Of a stretch of 9,046 nt of DNA, positions 1-8,939 are shown piece after piece. How positions within the stretch are numbered: position 1 is the first letter of the stretch; the number at the start of each line of letters is the position of its first letter. The stretch comes from DAIODI01 sp036746875 (GTDB lineage Bacteria; Pseudomonadota; Alphaproteobacteria; Rhizobiales; Aestuariivirgaceae), in assembly GCA_036746875.1 (NCBI GenBank), contig DAIODI010000123.1:1-9046 (forward strand), in the 5' to 3' direction. The position numbers and the translations under genes were made by a program. The notes below the pieces were generated by a model. That model had not been told where the DNA came from and searched no databases. It saw only the letters and a list, made by a program, of their open reading frames with translations.

Positions 1-1143
<1,143 letters not shown>

Positions 1144-1205
1144 GGGCGCTTGACCTAATCCCCGGCGGGCGTAGCGATGGGCGACCTTCATACCGGGCGG
1201 CCGCC

Positions 1206-1221
1206 GGCCGGTAAACCGGCC
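1206..1221. repeat. Perfect inverted repeat, 7-bp arms, in the pccA/rimO divergent gap
   Basis: The arms are GGCCGGT (1206-1212) and ACCGGCC (1215-1221), with 2 bases between them. The site lies 62 bp upstream of the pccA start and 80 bp upstream of rimO. A 2-base loop is too tight for a good RNA hairpin, so a binding site for a dimeric regulator fits better than a terminator. No T-run follows on either strand. In such GC-rich DNA the repeat could also be chance. The rest of the 158-bp gap (1144-1301) holds no clear sigma-70-type promoter or RNA that I can support. Confidence 0.4.
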
Positions 1222-1301
1222 TGTCGTCGGAGTGCGGCGGGGCGTGGGCTTCCGGGAATCCCGCTTGACCGGCCCGCGCGTCGGGGCCATGTGAGCCTGC
1301 C

Positions 1302-2624
1302 ATGACCACCCGCGTCCCCACCATCGGACTCGTCAGCCTCGGCTGTCCCAAGGCGCTTGTCGACAGCGAGCGCATTCTTAGCCAGCTGCGCGCCGAAGGC
1401 TACCGCTTCTCGCCCGACTACCAGGGCGCGGACGCCGTCATCGTCAACACCTGCGGCTTTCTCGACAGCGCCAGGGCCGAAAGCCTCGAAGCCATCGGCG
1501 AGGCGGTGGCCGAGAACGGCCGCGTCATCGTCACCGGCTGCATGGGCGCCGAAGCGGACGCGATCCGCGCGGCCCATCCGGCCGTGCTCGCGGTCACGGG
1601 GCCGCAGCAGTACGAGGCCGTGGTGAAGGCGGTGCACGACGCCGTGCCGCCGCTGCACGATCCCAAGCTTGATCTGGTGCCGCCGCAGGGCCTGCGCCTG
1701 ACGCCACGTCATTATGCGTACCTGAAGATCTCCGAGGGCTGCAACAACCGCTGTTCCTTCTGCATCATCCCGAGCCTTCGCGGCGATCTCGTCTCGCGGC
1801 CCGCCGGCGCCGTGCTGTCGGAAGCCGAACGGCTGGTGAAGGCGGGCGTGAAGGAGCTGCTCGTCATCTCGCAGGACACCTCGGCCTACGGCATGGACGT
1901 GAAGTACGCCGATAGCCCGTACCGCGGCCGACGAATCGCGACCCGCTTCCTCGATCTGGCGCGCGAACTCGGAAACCTCGGCGCGTGGGTGCGGCTGCAC
2001 TACGTCTACCCCTACCCGCACGTCGACGACGTGATCCCGCTGATGGCCGAGGGGAAGGTGCTGCCCTACCTCGATATCCCGTTCCAGCACGCCGCCCCGC
2101 GGGTGCTCAAGGCGATGCGCCGCCCGGCCAACCAGGAAAAGACCCTGGAGCGCATCGCGCGCTGGCGGCAGATGTGCCCCGATCTCGCCTTGCGCTCGAC
2201 GTTCATCGTCGGCTTCCCCGGCGAGACCGAGGCCGAGTTCGCCGAGCTGCTCGCCTGGCTCAAGGAGGCGCGGATCGAGCGCGCCGGATGCTTCAGGTAC
2301 GAACCCGTCGCCGGAGCGGCGGCGAACGCGCTCGGCGATCCGGTGCCGGAGGCGGTGAAGCAGGACCGCTGGGATCGCTTCATGGCGACGCAGAACGCCA
2401 TTTCCGCCGCGATCATGGCGGCGAAGGTGGGCCGCGAGGTGGACGTGCTCATCGACGCCATCGACACGGAGAACGGCGAGGCGGTGGGGCGCAGCGTGTG
2501 GGACGCGCCGGAGATCGACGGCAATGTGTTCCTGCCCGGCGAAACGGCGCTGAAGCCCGGCGACATCGTGCGCGCCCGCATCGTCGAGGCGGAGGACTAC
2601 GACCTCGTCGGCGAAGTGGTTTAG
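1302..2624 (+). CDS. rimO: Ribosomal protein S12 methylthiotransferase RimO
   Basis: A radical-SAM enzyme that adds a methylthio group to the conserved aspartate of ribosomal protein S12, using two [4Fe-4S] clusters. Seen: 440 aa, the usual family length. The N-terminal MTTase domain carries its three cluster cysteines at C15 (SLGCPK), C51 (NTCGF) and C80 (TGCMG). The radical-SAM motif CNNRCSFC is at 147-154, followed by IIPSLRGDLVSR, typical of RimO rather than the tRNA enzyme MiaB. VISQDTSAYG is near 190, DIPFQHA near 255, STFIVGFPGE near 300, and a C-terminal TRAM-like region occupies roughly 375-440. The start at 1302 fits the family N-terminus. Only a weak GAG (1293-1295) lies 6 bases upstream, and a start-stop ATGTGA sits just before it. 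It is the only plus-strand gene and ends 4 bp from the converging pabC. Nothing in the protein looks abnormal. Confidence 0.96.
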   Translation: MTTRVPTIGLVSLGCPKALVDSERILSQLRAEGYRFSPDYQGADAVIVNTCGFLDSARAESLEAIGEAVAENGRVIVTGCMGAEADAIRAAHPAVLAVTGPQQYEAVVKAVHDAVPPLHDPKLDLVPPQGLRLTPRHYAYLKISEGCNNRCSFCIIPSLRGDLVSRPAGAVLSEAERLVKAGVKELLVISQDTSAYGMDVKYADSPYRGRRIATRFLDLARELGNLGAWVRLHYVYPYPHVDDVIPLMAEGKVLPYLDIPFQHAAPRVLKAMRRPANQEKTLERIARWRQMCPDLALRSTFIVGFPGETEAEFAELLAWLKEARIERAGCFRYEPVAGAAANALGDPVPEAVKQDRWDRFMATQNAISAAIMAAKVGREVDVLIDAIDTENGEAVGRSVWDAPEIDGNVFLPGETALKPGDIVRARIVEAEDYDLVGEVV

Positions 2625-2628
2625 GTCG

Positions 2629-3321
2629 TCATCCCGCCAGCCGCGCCGGGATCAGCCCGCGCACGGCGTTGCCGACGAGAAACCCGAAGGCGAGATCGTC
2701 CGGCGCCAGCGCCGCTTCGCGGGCGCGCCCTTGCGCGATCAGGCTCGCCCGCAGCACGCCGGGCACCAGCCCCGAGGCCAGCGGCGGGGTGAGCAGCACG
2801 CCGCCGCGGTCGAGGAAAACGCTGGTGACGCCGCCCTCGCACACCTCGCCGCGCGTGTTGAGGAAAACCGCCTCGTCGGCGCCTGCCTCCTCCTTCAGGC
2901 GCGCGCGTTCGCTGTCGTAGGCGTCGCGCAGCGTGGACTTGTGCCGCAGCACCGGGCTTTCCGGATCGAGCCGGTGCGCCGCGATGGCGCAGCGCCAGAC
3001 CGTGCCGGGCGGCAGCGGCGGCTCGGGCTTCGCCGTCACCTCCATCCCGCCGTCGGCGCGGGCCACAAGCCGCACCCGCAAGCGATCGGCGTTCAGGTGC
3101 GCCGCCACCGCCGCGTCGATCTCCTGCTCCGCCCGCGCCGCATCGATCGGCAGCCCCAGCGCCGCCGCCGAGCCGGTGACGCGCGCCAGATGAAACGGCA
3201 GCAGCGCGACGCCGCCGCGGCGCTCCCACAGCATCGTCTCGATGAGGCCGAAGCGGGCCCGCCAGCCGGGCGTGCGGTTCAGTTCAGGAAGCCAGACAGG
3301 AAACGCGCCTTCAGGAGGCAT
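2629..3321 (-). CDS. pabC: Aminodeoxychorismate lyase, class IV aminotransferase fold (PabC-like)
   Basis: A PLP enzyme expected to cleave 4-amino-4-deoxychorismate to p-aminobenzoate and pyruvate, the step after PabB in folate synthesis. Seen: 230 aa, shorter than E. coli PabC (about 269) but similar to the lyase domain found fused to PabB in many bacteria. GLIETM is at 25-30, the likely PLP lysine is K128 in LRHKSTLRDAY, NTRGEVCEGGVTSVF is at 155-169, LASGLVPGVLR at 181-191 and a C-terminal GNAVRGLIPARL at 217-228. The start at 3321 has GGAG 8 bases upstream and lies inside the 3' end of pabB in another frame, overlapping by 43 bp. That implies translational coupling. A branched-chain or D-amino-acid aminotransferase is a less likely reading because of the pabB partner. 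It converges on rimO with a 4-bp gap. Confidence 0.88.
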   Translation of the reverse strand: MPPEGAFPVWLPELNRTPGWRARFGLIETMLWERRGGVALLPFHLARVTGSAAALGLPIDAARAEQEIDAAVAAHLNADRLRVRLVARADGGMEVTAKPEPPLPPGTVWRCAIAAHRLDPESPVLRHKSTLRDAYDSERARLKEEAGADEAVFLNTRGEVCEGGVTSVFLDRGGVLLTPPLASGLVPGVLRASLIAQGRAREAALAPDDLAFGFLVGNAVRGLIPARLAG

Positions 3322-4409
3322 TCCTCATACTCCGCGTCCGCCTTCGAATCCGCCACCAGCCCGGAGCCGACATTCTGGACGAAGCGGCCGTCCGGAAACA
3401 CCGTGAGCGTGCGGATCGCCACGTTGAAGTGCATCGAACCGTCCGCCGAGATGCGCCCGACCGCGCCGCAATAGACGCCGCGCGGCGAGGTTTCGAGCTC
3501 GCGGATGATCTCCATGGCGCGGATCTTCGGCGCGCCCGTGACCGAGCCGCACGGAAACAGCCCGGCAAGAATGTCGCGGATCGCCGGCCGCCCGGCGAGC
3601 TCGCCCTGCACGGTGGAGGTCATCTGGTGCAGCGTCGGATAGGTCTCGACGGTGAACAGGTCGGGCACGCGAACGCTGCCGATTCTCGACAGGCGGCCGA
3701 TGTCGTTGCGCAAAAGGTCGACGATCATCAGGTTTTCGGCGCGCTGCTTGTCGTCCTCCCTGAGGTCGCGGGCGATCATCATGTCCTCGAACGGAAGCAA
3801 GCCGCGCCGCGCCGTGCCCTTCATCGGCCGGCTGCGGAGCACCTCGCCGTCGAGATCGAAAAACAGTTCTGGCGAGAGCGAAACGATGGTCTCTTCGCCC
3901 AGCGCCACCACGCCGCCATGGGCGACCGGCTGGCGCGCCCGCAACGCGGCGTAGAGTGCGACAGGGTCGCCTTCGAGCGCGCCGTTCAGCGGAAACGTCA
4001 GGTTGATCTGATACACATCGCCCGCAAATATGTAGTCGATGACGCGACGGAAACGCTGCGTGTACGCCTCGCGGCTCCAGGCGGGTGCAAGGCTTCTTAC
4101 GCGCGGAACGGCGTCAACAGCGGGGACGTCGCGCGCTTCCTCGGCGTCGAAGGCGGCGAAGCGGATCAGCGGCACGGCGCGCCCTGGCGGCAGCAGCGGT
4201 GCAAGCCTCGGTTCCAGCACGTAGCCCAGCTCGTAGGCGAAGTACCCGGCGAGCTCCTTGCCTGCCTCGTGCAGACGCTGGAGGCGGTCGAGGACGGCCG
4301 GAACCTCATCCGGCTCCCGCGCGGTCAGGATTTCGCGCGGGTTCCCGTAGAAGCGCAGCCGTCCGGCAAGGCGGTCCTCCAGCACCACGAACGGGTTGTC
4401 ACGGTCCAT
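3279..4409 (-). CDS. pabB: Aminodeoxychorismate synthase component I
   Basis: A chorismate-binding enzyme that, with ammonia supplied by a PabA glutaminase (not in this window), makes 4-amino-4-deoxychorismate in the cytoplasm. Seen: 376 aa, a compact form; E. coli PabB is about 450. Motifs in order are GDVYQINLTFPL at 130-141, RSRPMKGTARRG at 192-203, NLMIVDLLRNDIGR at 226-239, VETYPTLHQMTSTV at 254-267, PCGSVTGAPKIRAMEII at 286-302, RGVYCGAVGRIS at 310-321 and GSGLVADSKADAEYEE at 348-363. K197 in PMKGT is the lysine typical of PabB; anthranilate synthase TrpE has Ala there, which argues against TrpE. The ATG at 4409 has a good GGAG 5 bases upstream. It starts 24 bp after the pccB stop and overlaps pabC by 43 bp, so pccB-pabB-pabC is probably one transcript. 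Confidence 0.93.
   Translation of the reverse strand: MDRDNPFVVLEDRLAGRLRFYGNPREILTAREPDEVPAVLDRLQRLHEAGKELAGYFAYELGYVLEPRLAPLLPPGRAVPLIRFAAFDAEEARDVPAVDAVPRVRSLAPAWSREAYTQRFRRVIDYIFAGDVYQINLTFPLNGALEGDPVALYAALRARQPVAHGGVVALGEETIVSLSPELFFDLDGEVLRSRPMKGTARRGLLPFEDMMIARDLREDDKQRAENLMIVDLLRNDIGRLSRIGSVRVPDLFTVETYPTLHQMTSTVQGELAGRPAIRDILAGLFPCGSVTGAPKIRAMEIIRELETSPRGVYCGAVGRISADGSMHFNVAIRTLTVFPDGRFVQNVGSGLVADSKADAEYEECLLKARFLSGFLN
3330..3333 (-). promoter_or_regulatory. Shine-Dalgarno of pabC inside the end of pabB
   Basis: GGAG on the minus strand ends 8 bases before the ATG at 3321. It lies within pabB coding sequence (the GAG-TAT codons near its C-terminus). It supports 3321 as the pabC start and a separate pabC product, rather than frameshifted continuation of pabB. 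Confidence 0.55.
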
Positions 4410-4414
4410 ATTTT

Positions 4415-4418
4415 CTCC
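4415..4418 (-). promoter_or_regulatory. Shine-Dalgarno of pabB in the 24-bp pccB-pabB gap
   Basis: GGAG on the minus strand is followed by 5 bases and then the pabB ATG at 4407-4409. With the pccB stop at 4434-4436, the gap leaves no room for a terminator and promoter, which supports co-transcription of pabB with pccB. Confidence 0.65.
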
Positions 4419-4433
4419 AACAACATCAGCGCT

Positions 4434-5966
<1,533 letters not shown>

Positions 5967-5973
5967 GCGTCGG

Positions 5974-5977
5974 TCCT
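5974..5977 (-). promoter_or_regulatory. Shine-Dalgarno of pccB
   Basis: AGGA on the minus strand ends 7 bases before the ATG at 5964-5966. The remaining gap back to the atp12 stop (to 6044, 78 bp in all) is GC-rich. I see no convincing terminator or promoter in it, so pccB could be read from the upstream block or from a promoter I cannot recognise. Confidence 0.5.
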
Positions 5978-6044
5978 GCCGTTGAAATCCCCTTAAGCGA
6001 AGGCGTTTAGCACCCCGGCGCGGCGGGCGAAACGGCTTCCTCCG

Positions 6045-6788
6045 TCACTCCTGCAAAAGTCGGATCAGGCCGAAGGCGGCCTCGAAGGCGTTTCGGCGGG
6101 CGTCGAGCCGCGCCTTCGCCTCGGCGTCCTCGCCCCACTGCTCCGCCTGCCATGTCTCGTCCACATGCGCCGCCGCCCACGCCTCGTCCGCGCCGGTCTG
6201 CCGGTGAAGCACCGCCAGCGCCAGCACGGCCGAGCCGGTGAGCGTGGTGAGGCTGTGGACGGCGGTCAGCGTGAACGGATCGAGCGCCGCCAGCAGCGCC
6301 TCGACGCGGGCGATGAGCGCCGGGGCCTGCGGCCGGTGGACGATCCCTTCCGAGACGGTCAGCCGTTCGCCGGTTTCATGCTCGAACCACGCAACGGGCG
6401 GGTTCCACGCCGCCGCCTGGCGCGCCGCCAGCGAGGCCGGTCCCTCGGCGCGATAGCAGACGAGATCGCTCCCCGCGTACGCCGCGATTTCGGCGATCGC
6501 CGGGCCAGGGTCGGCGGCGACGACGTCGAGCGCGGTGCTCGCCAGCGTCATCATCGGCATCGAGGCGGGCACGACGGCCTGCCCCTGCGCCGCCCACTCG
6601 GCGGCGACAGCCTCCGCCAGCGCCCGCCGGGGCAGGATCAGCGGCAGCCGCTTCGGCGTGCGGACGGGCCGCCCGTCGAGCGTCACCGTCCACCCGCCGG
6701 CGGCCAGGCGCACGCCCGCTTCGGCGTAGAACCGGCGCGGCGCGGCGGCCGGAGCGGTCGCCGCAGGTTTCGTTTCGTCGCCGGTCAT
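6045..6788 (-). CDS. ATP12-family F1-ATPase assembly chaperone
   Basis: ATP12 proteins bind the F1 alpha subunit during assembly of ATP synthase; the family occurs in mitochondria and alphaproteobacteria. Seen: 247 aa. RRFYAEAGV is at 18-26, GGWTVTLDGRPVRTPKR at 31-47, LAEAVAAEWAAQG at 57-69, a SMPMMTLASTALD stretch at 76-88, SDLVCYRA at 107-114, then AAWNPPVAWFE at 126-136 and a helical C-terminal half with ETWQAEQWGED at 211-221. The start at 6788 forms an ATGA overlap with the stop of the HAD gene and has GGGGAG 5 bases upstream. A longer reading from 6896 adds 36 Arg/Gly-rich residues antisense-like in character and is not used. The tight overlap indicates translation coupled to the phosphatase gene. 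No signal peptide or membrane segment is seen. Confidence 0.92.
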   Translation of the reverse strand: MTGDETKPAATAPAAAPRRFYAEAGVRLAAGGWTVTLDGRPVRTPKRLPLILPRRALAEAVAAEWAAQGQAVVPASMPMMTLASTALDVVAADPGPAIAEIAAYAGSDLVCYRAEGPASLAARQAAAWNPPVAWFEHETGERLTVSEGIVHRPQAPALIARVEALLAALDPFTLTAVHSLTTLTGSAVLALAVLHRQTGADEAWAAAHVDETWQAEQWGEDAEAKARLDARRNAFEAAFGLIRLLQE

Positions 6789-7456
6789 GCGCGCTCCCCG
6801 GCGAGCGCATCGATGGCGGTTTCGAGGTCGGCGAAGCTGTCCACCAGCAGGTGCGATCCGGCGTCCACCAGCATCGTGCGCGGATGGTAGCCCCACGTCA
6901 CCCCGATGGCGCCGGCGCGTGCGGCGCGCGCCATCGCCATGTCATAAGCGGTGTCGCCGATCATCGCCGTCGCGCCGGGCTCAGCGCCGGTCTCCGCCAT
7001 CGCCTGAAGCACCATCGCCGGGTGCGGCTTGGAGGGCGCATCGTCGGCGGTCTGGATGGTGGCGAACACCCCTTCGAACCCCTCGCGCTTCAACAGCGCG
7101 TCCACCCCGCGCCGCGACTTGCCGGTGGCGATGCCGAGGACGAGCCCGTCGCGGCCCGCCAGCGCCGCCAGCGCATCGCGGGCGCCGGGATAGAGCGCGT
7201 CATGGTGCGCGCCGTCGCGGCGGAAGCCCACGTAGGCCTCGCGATACGCCTCGCCGGCGTCGAGCACAGCCGCCTCGGTGGCGTCCGGCAGCAGCGCCCG
7301 CATCGCCTCCCTGAGCGACAGCCCGACGATGGACAGCGTCGCCTCGCGCGACGGCGGCGCCAAACCTTTCGCCTCGAAGGCGCGGTTCATGGCGGCGACG
7401 ATGATCGCCTGGCTGTCCACCAGTGTGCCATCGCAGTCGAAGATGACAAGCCGCAT
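6785..7456 (-). CDS. HAD superfamily (subfamily IA) phosphatase, phosphoglycolate-phosphatase-like
   Basis: A probable small-molecule phosphatase in the cytoplasm; the substrate cannot be read from sequence. Seen: 223 aa with all four HAD motifs. Motif I is FDCDGTLVDS (nucleophile D7, acid D9), motif II is T111 in GIATGKS, motif III is K143 in SKPHP, and motif IV is GDTAYDMAMA (D168, D172). The helical region between ~15 and 85 is a typical type C1 cap. The start shares one base with the stop of the upstream pseudouridine synthase gene (TGATG), with AAGGA 9 bases upstream; the stop overlaps atp12 by 4 bp. The family resembles Gph, but that name would overreach. The position between an RluC-like gene and atp12 is, from memory, common in alphaproteobacteria. 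Confidence 0.92.
   Translation of the reverse strand: MRLVIFDCDGTLVDSQAIIVAAMNRAFEAKGLAPPSREATLSIVGLSLREAMRALLPDATEAAVLDAGEAYREAYVGFRRDGAHHDALYPGARDALAALAGRDGLVLGIATGKSRRGVDALLKREGFEGVFATIQTADDAPSKPHPAMVLQAMAETGAEPGATAMIGDTAYDMAMARAARAGAIGVTWGYHPRTMLVDAGSHLLVDSFADLETAIDALAGERA
6794..6799 (-). promoter_or_regulatory. Shine-Dalgarno deciding the atp12 start
   Basis: GGGGAG on the minus strand ends 5 bases before the ATG at 6786-6788. It lies within the last codons of the HAD gene. It favours this start over the in-frame ATG at 6896. Confidence 0.6.
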
Positions 7457-8433
7457 CAGCGCCGGTCCTTCTCGTTGAACCCCAGCGCCTCGAACGTCTT
7501 CCGCAGGCCCGGCGGCAACGGCGCTTCCACGGCGATCGTCCTGCCGGTGCGCGGGTGCGGGAACACCAGCTTTCGGGCGTGCAGGTGGAGGCGATTGTCG
7601 ATGGCAGCCGGAACGGCGCGGTCGCCCTCGTATTTGTTGTCACCCAGGATCGGATGGCCGATCAGCGCCAGGTGGGCGCGGATCTGATGCTGGCGTCCGG
7701 TGACCGGGCTGGCCTCGATCCATGAGAAGGCCTGTCCGGCGTTATCCATCACCCGGTAGCGGGTGACGGCCTTCTGCGCTCCCGCCTCGCCCGTTTGCGC
7801 CAGACGCACCTTGTCCTGATCGGGGCCGGCGGCCTTCACCAGCGGCGCATCGATCGTGCCCTCGCGCAGCCGCGGCAGACCGTAGACGACGGCCCAGTAG
7901 ATTTTCTCGACCGCGCGGGTGGCGAACAGCTTCCCCAGCGCGGCGGCGACATGGCGGCGGCGCGCCACGAGCAGCACGCCGGAGGTGTCGCGGTCGAGGC
8001 GGTGCACAAGGCGCGGCCGCTCGCCCAGCTCCAGCCCCCAGGATTCGAGCAGCCCGTCGATGTGCCGTGTCGTCTTCGTACCGCCCTGCACGGCGAGCCC
8101 CGGCGGCTTGTTGAGCACGATCACGTCGTCGTCCTGATACAGCACCATGTCGTGAAGCAGGGCGCGGTCCTTCGCCGACAGCGGCCGCACCGCCTCGCCC
8201 GGCGCGTCGGCGGGGCGGGCGGCGAACTGGAGCGGCGGCACCCGCACCGACTGGCCCGCCGCGAGGCGGGTGGCGCCTTTCGCCCGCGCGCCGTCCACCC
8301 GCACCTGGCCGGTCCTCAACAGTTTGTTGAGATAGGCGAAGGTAAGCGCTGGATAATGCACGCCAAACCAGCGATCGAGGCGCATCCCGTCCTCGTCTGC
8401 GGTCACGGCCTTCTGTTCGGCCTGCGCGGTCAC
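7456..8433 (-). CDS. rluC: RluA-family 23S rRNA pseudouridine synthase (RluC-like), GTG start
   Basis: It isomerises specific uridines in 23S rRNA. RluC of E. coli modifies three sites (955, 2504, 2580); which sites are used here is inferred only. Seen: 325 aa. An S4 RNA-binding domain at ~17-65 (MRLDRWFGVHYP, LLRTGQVRVDG) is followed by the synthase domain from ~100. VLNKPPGLAVQGG lies at 106-118, the catalytic motif HRLDRDTSG at 144-152 with Asp147, VTGRQHQIRAHL at 244-255 and LHARKLVFPHP at 284-294. The start is set at GTG 8431-8433 because it overlaps the crcB stop as GTGA and leaves a normal-length protein. The open frame runs upstream to 8976, but that part is the antiparallel shadow of crcB and has no family homology. 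No strong Shine-Dalgarno is visible, so translation probably depends on coupling to crcB. Confidence 0.93.
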   Translation of the reverse strand: MTAQAEQKAVTADEDGMRLDRWFGVHYPALTFAYLNKLLRTGQVRVDGARAKGATRLAAGQSVRVPPLQFAARPADAPGEAVRPLSAKDRALLHDMVLYQDDDVIVLNKPPGLAVQGGTKTTRHIDGLLESWGLELGERPRLVHRLDRDTSGVLLVARRRHVAAALGKLFATRAVEKIYWAVVYGLPRLREGTIDAPLVKAAGPDQDKVRLAQTGEAGAQKAVTRYRVMDNAGQAFSWIEASPVTGRQHQIRAHLALIGHPILGDNKYEGDRAVPAAIDNRLHLHARKLVFPHPRTGRTIAVEAPLPPGLRKTFEALGFNEKDRR

Positions 8434-8810
8434 GGGACCAGCGTCCGGCCGAGCTTCAGGCCGGCGAAGATGGCGGCGAGCGACAATCCTACGGAAGCGA
8501 TGACATAGAGCGCGGCGAGCCCCGCTTCGCGCCGCTCCACCAGCAGGGCGAAATCCAGGGAGAAGGCGGAAAACGTGGTGAACCCGCCGAGGACGCCGGT
8601 GGTGAGAAAGGCGCGGACCTCCTGCGAGACCTGCATCTTCAGCGCCATCAGCGCGATCAGCAGCCCCATGACGAACGATCCGGCGACGTTCACCGCGAGC
8701 GTGCCCCACGGGAACTCCGGCCCCAGGAGGCGGCCGGCGGCGACATTGACGAGGTGGCGGGCGGCCGATCCCAGCGCACCGCCGGCGGCCACCCAGAGGA
8801 TCATCGGCAT
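8430..8810 (-). CDS. crcB: Fluoride channel CrcB/Fluc
   Basis: A small membrane protein that lets fluoride leave the cell, acting as an antiparallel dimer. Seen: 126 aa, the usual length, with four hydrophobic segments at about 4-26, 36-58, 68-91 and 97-120. The family motifs are GGALGSAARH at 10-19, FPWGTLAVNVAGSF at 33-46 with the pore Asn41, and GGFTTFSAF at 75-83 with the conserved phenylalanines F80 and F83. The start at 8810 is used; ATG at 8802-8804 two codons on is equally possible. No Shine-Dalgarno is seen. Its stop overlaps rluC by 4 bp. It is the first gene of the block crcB-rluC-HAD-atp12, downstream of rarA on the same strand. Confidence 0.95.
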   Translation of the reverse strand: MPMILWVAAGGALGSAARHLVNVAAGRLLGPEFPWGTLAVNVAGSFVMGLLIALMALKMQVSQEVRAFLTTGVLGGFTTFSAFSLDFALLVERREAGLAALYVIASVGLSLAAIFAGLKLGRTLVP

Positions 8811-8817
8811 GGCGGTG

Positions 8818-8846
8818 GCTATATCGCGGCCTTCCCGTCAAGACAA
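8818..8846 (-). promoter_or_regulatory. Possible promoter of crcB, implying a nearly leaderless mRNA
   Basis: On the minus strand TTGTCT (8841-8846) is followed by a 17-base spacer and TATAGC (8818-8823). Each box matches 4 of 6 bases of the sigma-70 consensus. The -10 box ends only 7 bases before the crcB ATG, so transcription would begin at or just before the start codon. That agrees with the missing Shine-Dalgarno. The match is modest and may be chance. Confidence 0.3.
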
Positions 8847-8851
8847 TCGAA

Positions 8852-8867
8852 CGGTTCCGCGGTTCCT
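8852..8867. repeat. Short tandem repeat upstream of crcB
   Basis: Two 8-base units, CGGTTCCG and CGGTTCCT, lie head to tail just upstream of the possible crcB -35 box. They match at 7 of 8 positions. The position would suit a small operator, but the repeat is short enough to be chance. The rest of the rarA-crcB gap (8811-8939, 129 bp) is GC-rich, and I see no fluoride riboswitch or clear terminator in it. Confidence 0.3.
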
Positions 8868-8939
8868 TCCATGGCGTCCACGCCGACCTCGCAGACCGGG
8901 TGCGCGACGGCGGGCGCGAGCGCCGGCGCGGATGCCGCC

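Noticed and set aside
1144..1191. In-frame upstream ATG adding 16 residues to pccA
   Set aside because: The conserved PccA N-terminus begins at the ATG of 1143, and the extension has no family match.
1188..2090. 300-codon minus-strand open frame opposite rimO
   Set aside because: rimO on the plus strand has every expected cysteine and motif; the antisense product has no family features.
3279..4409. pabB as anthranilate synthase component I (TrpE)
   Set aside because: The PMKGT motif carries the PabB-type lysine, not the TrpE alanine, and the next gene is a PabC-like lyase.
6789..6896. 36-codon N-terminal extension of ATP12
   Set aside because: Arg/Gly-rich overlap with the HAD gene. The ATG at 6788 has a good Shine-Dalgarno and an ATGA overlap with the upstream stop.
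8920..8929. GCGCCGGCGC palindrome downstream of rarA
   Set aside because: Such self-complementary 10-mers are common in GC-rich DNA. No T-run follows, so I do not call a terminator.
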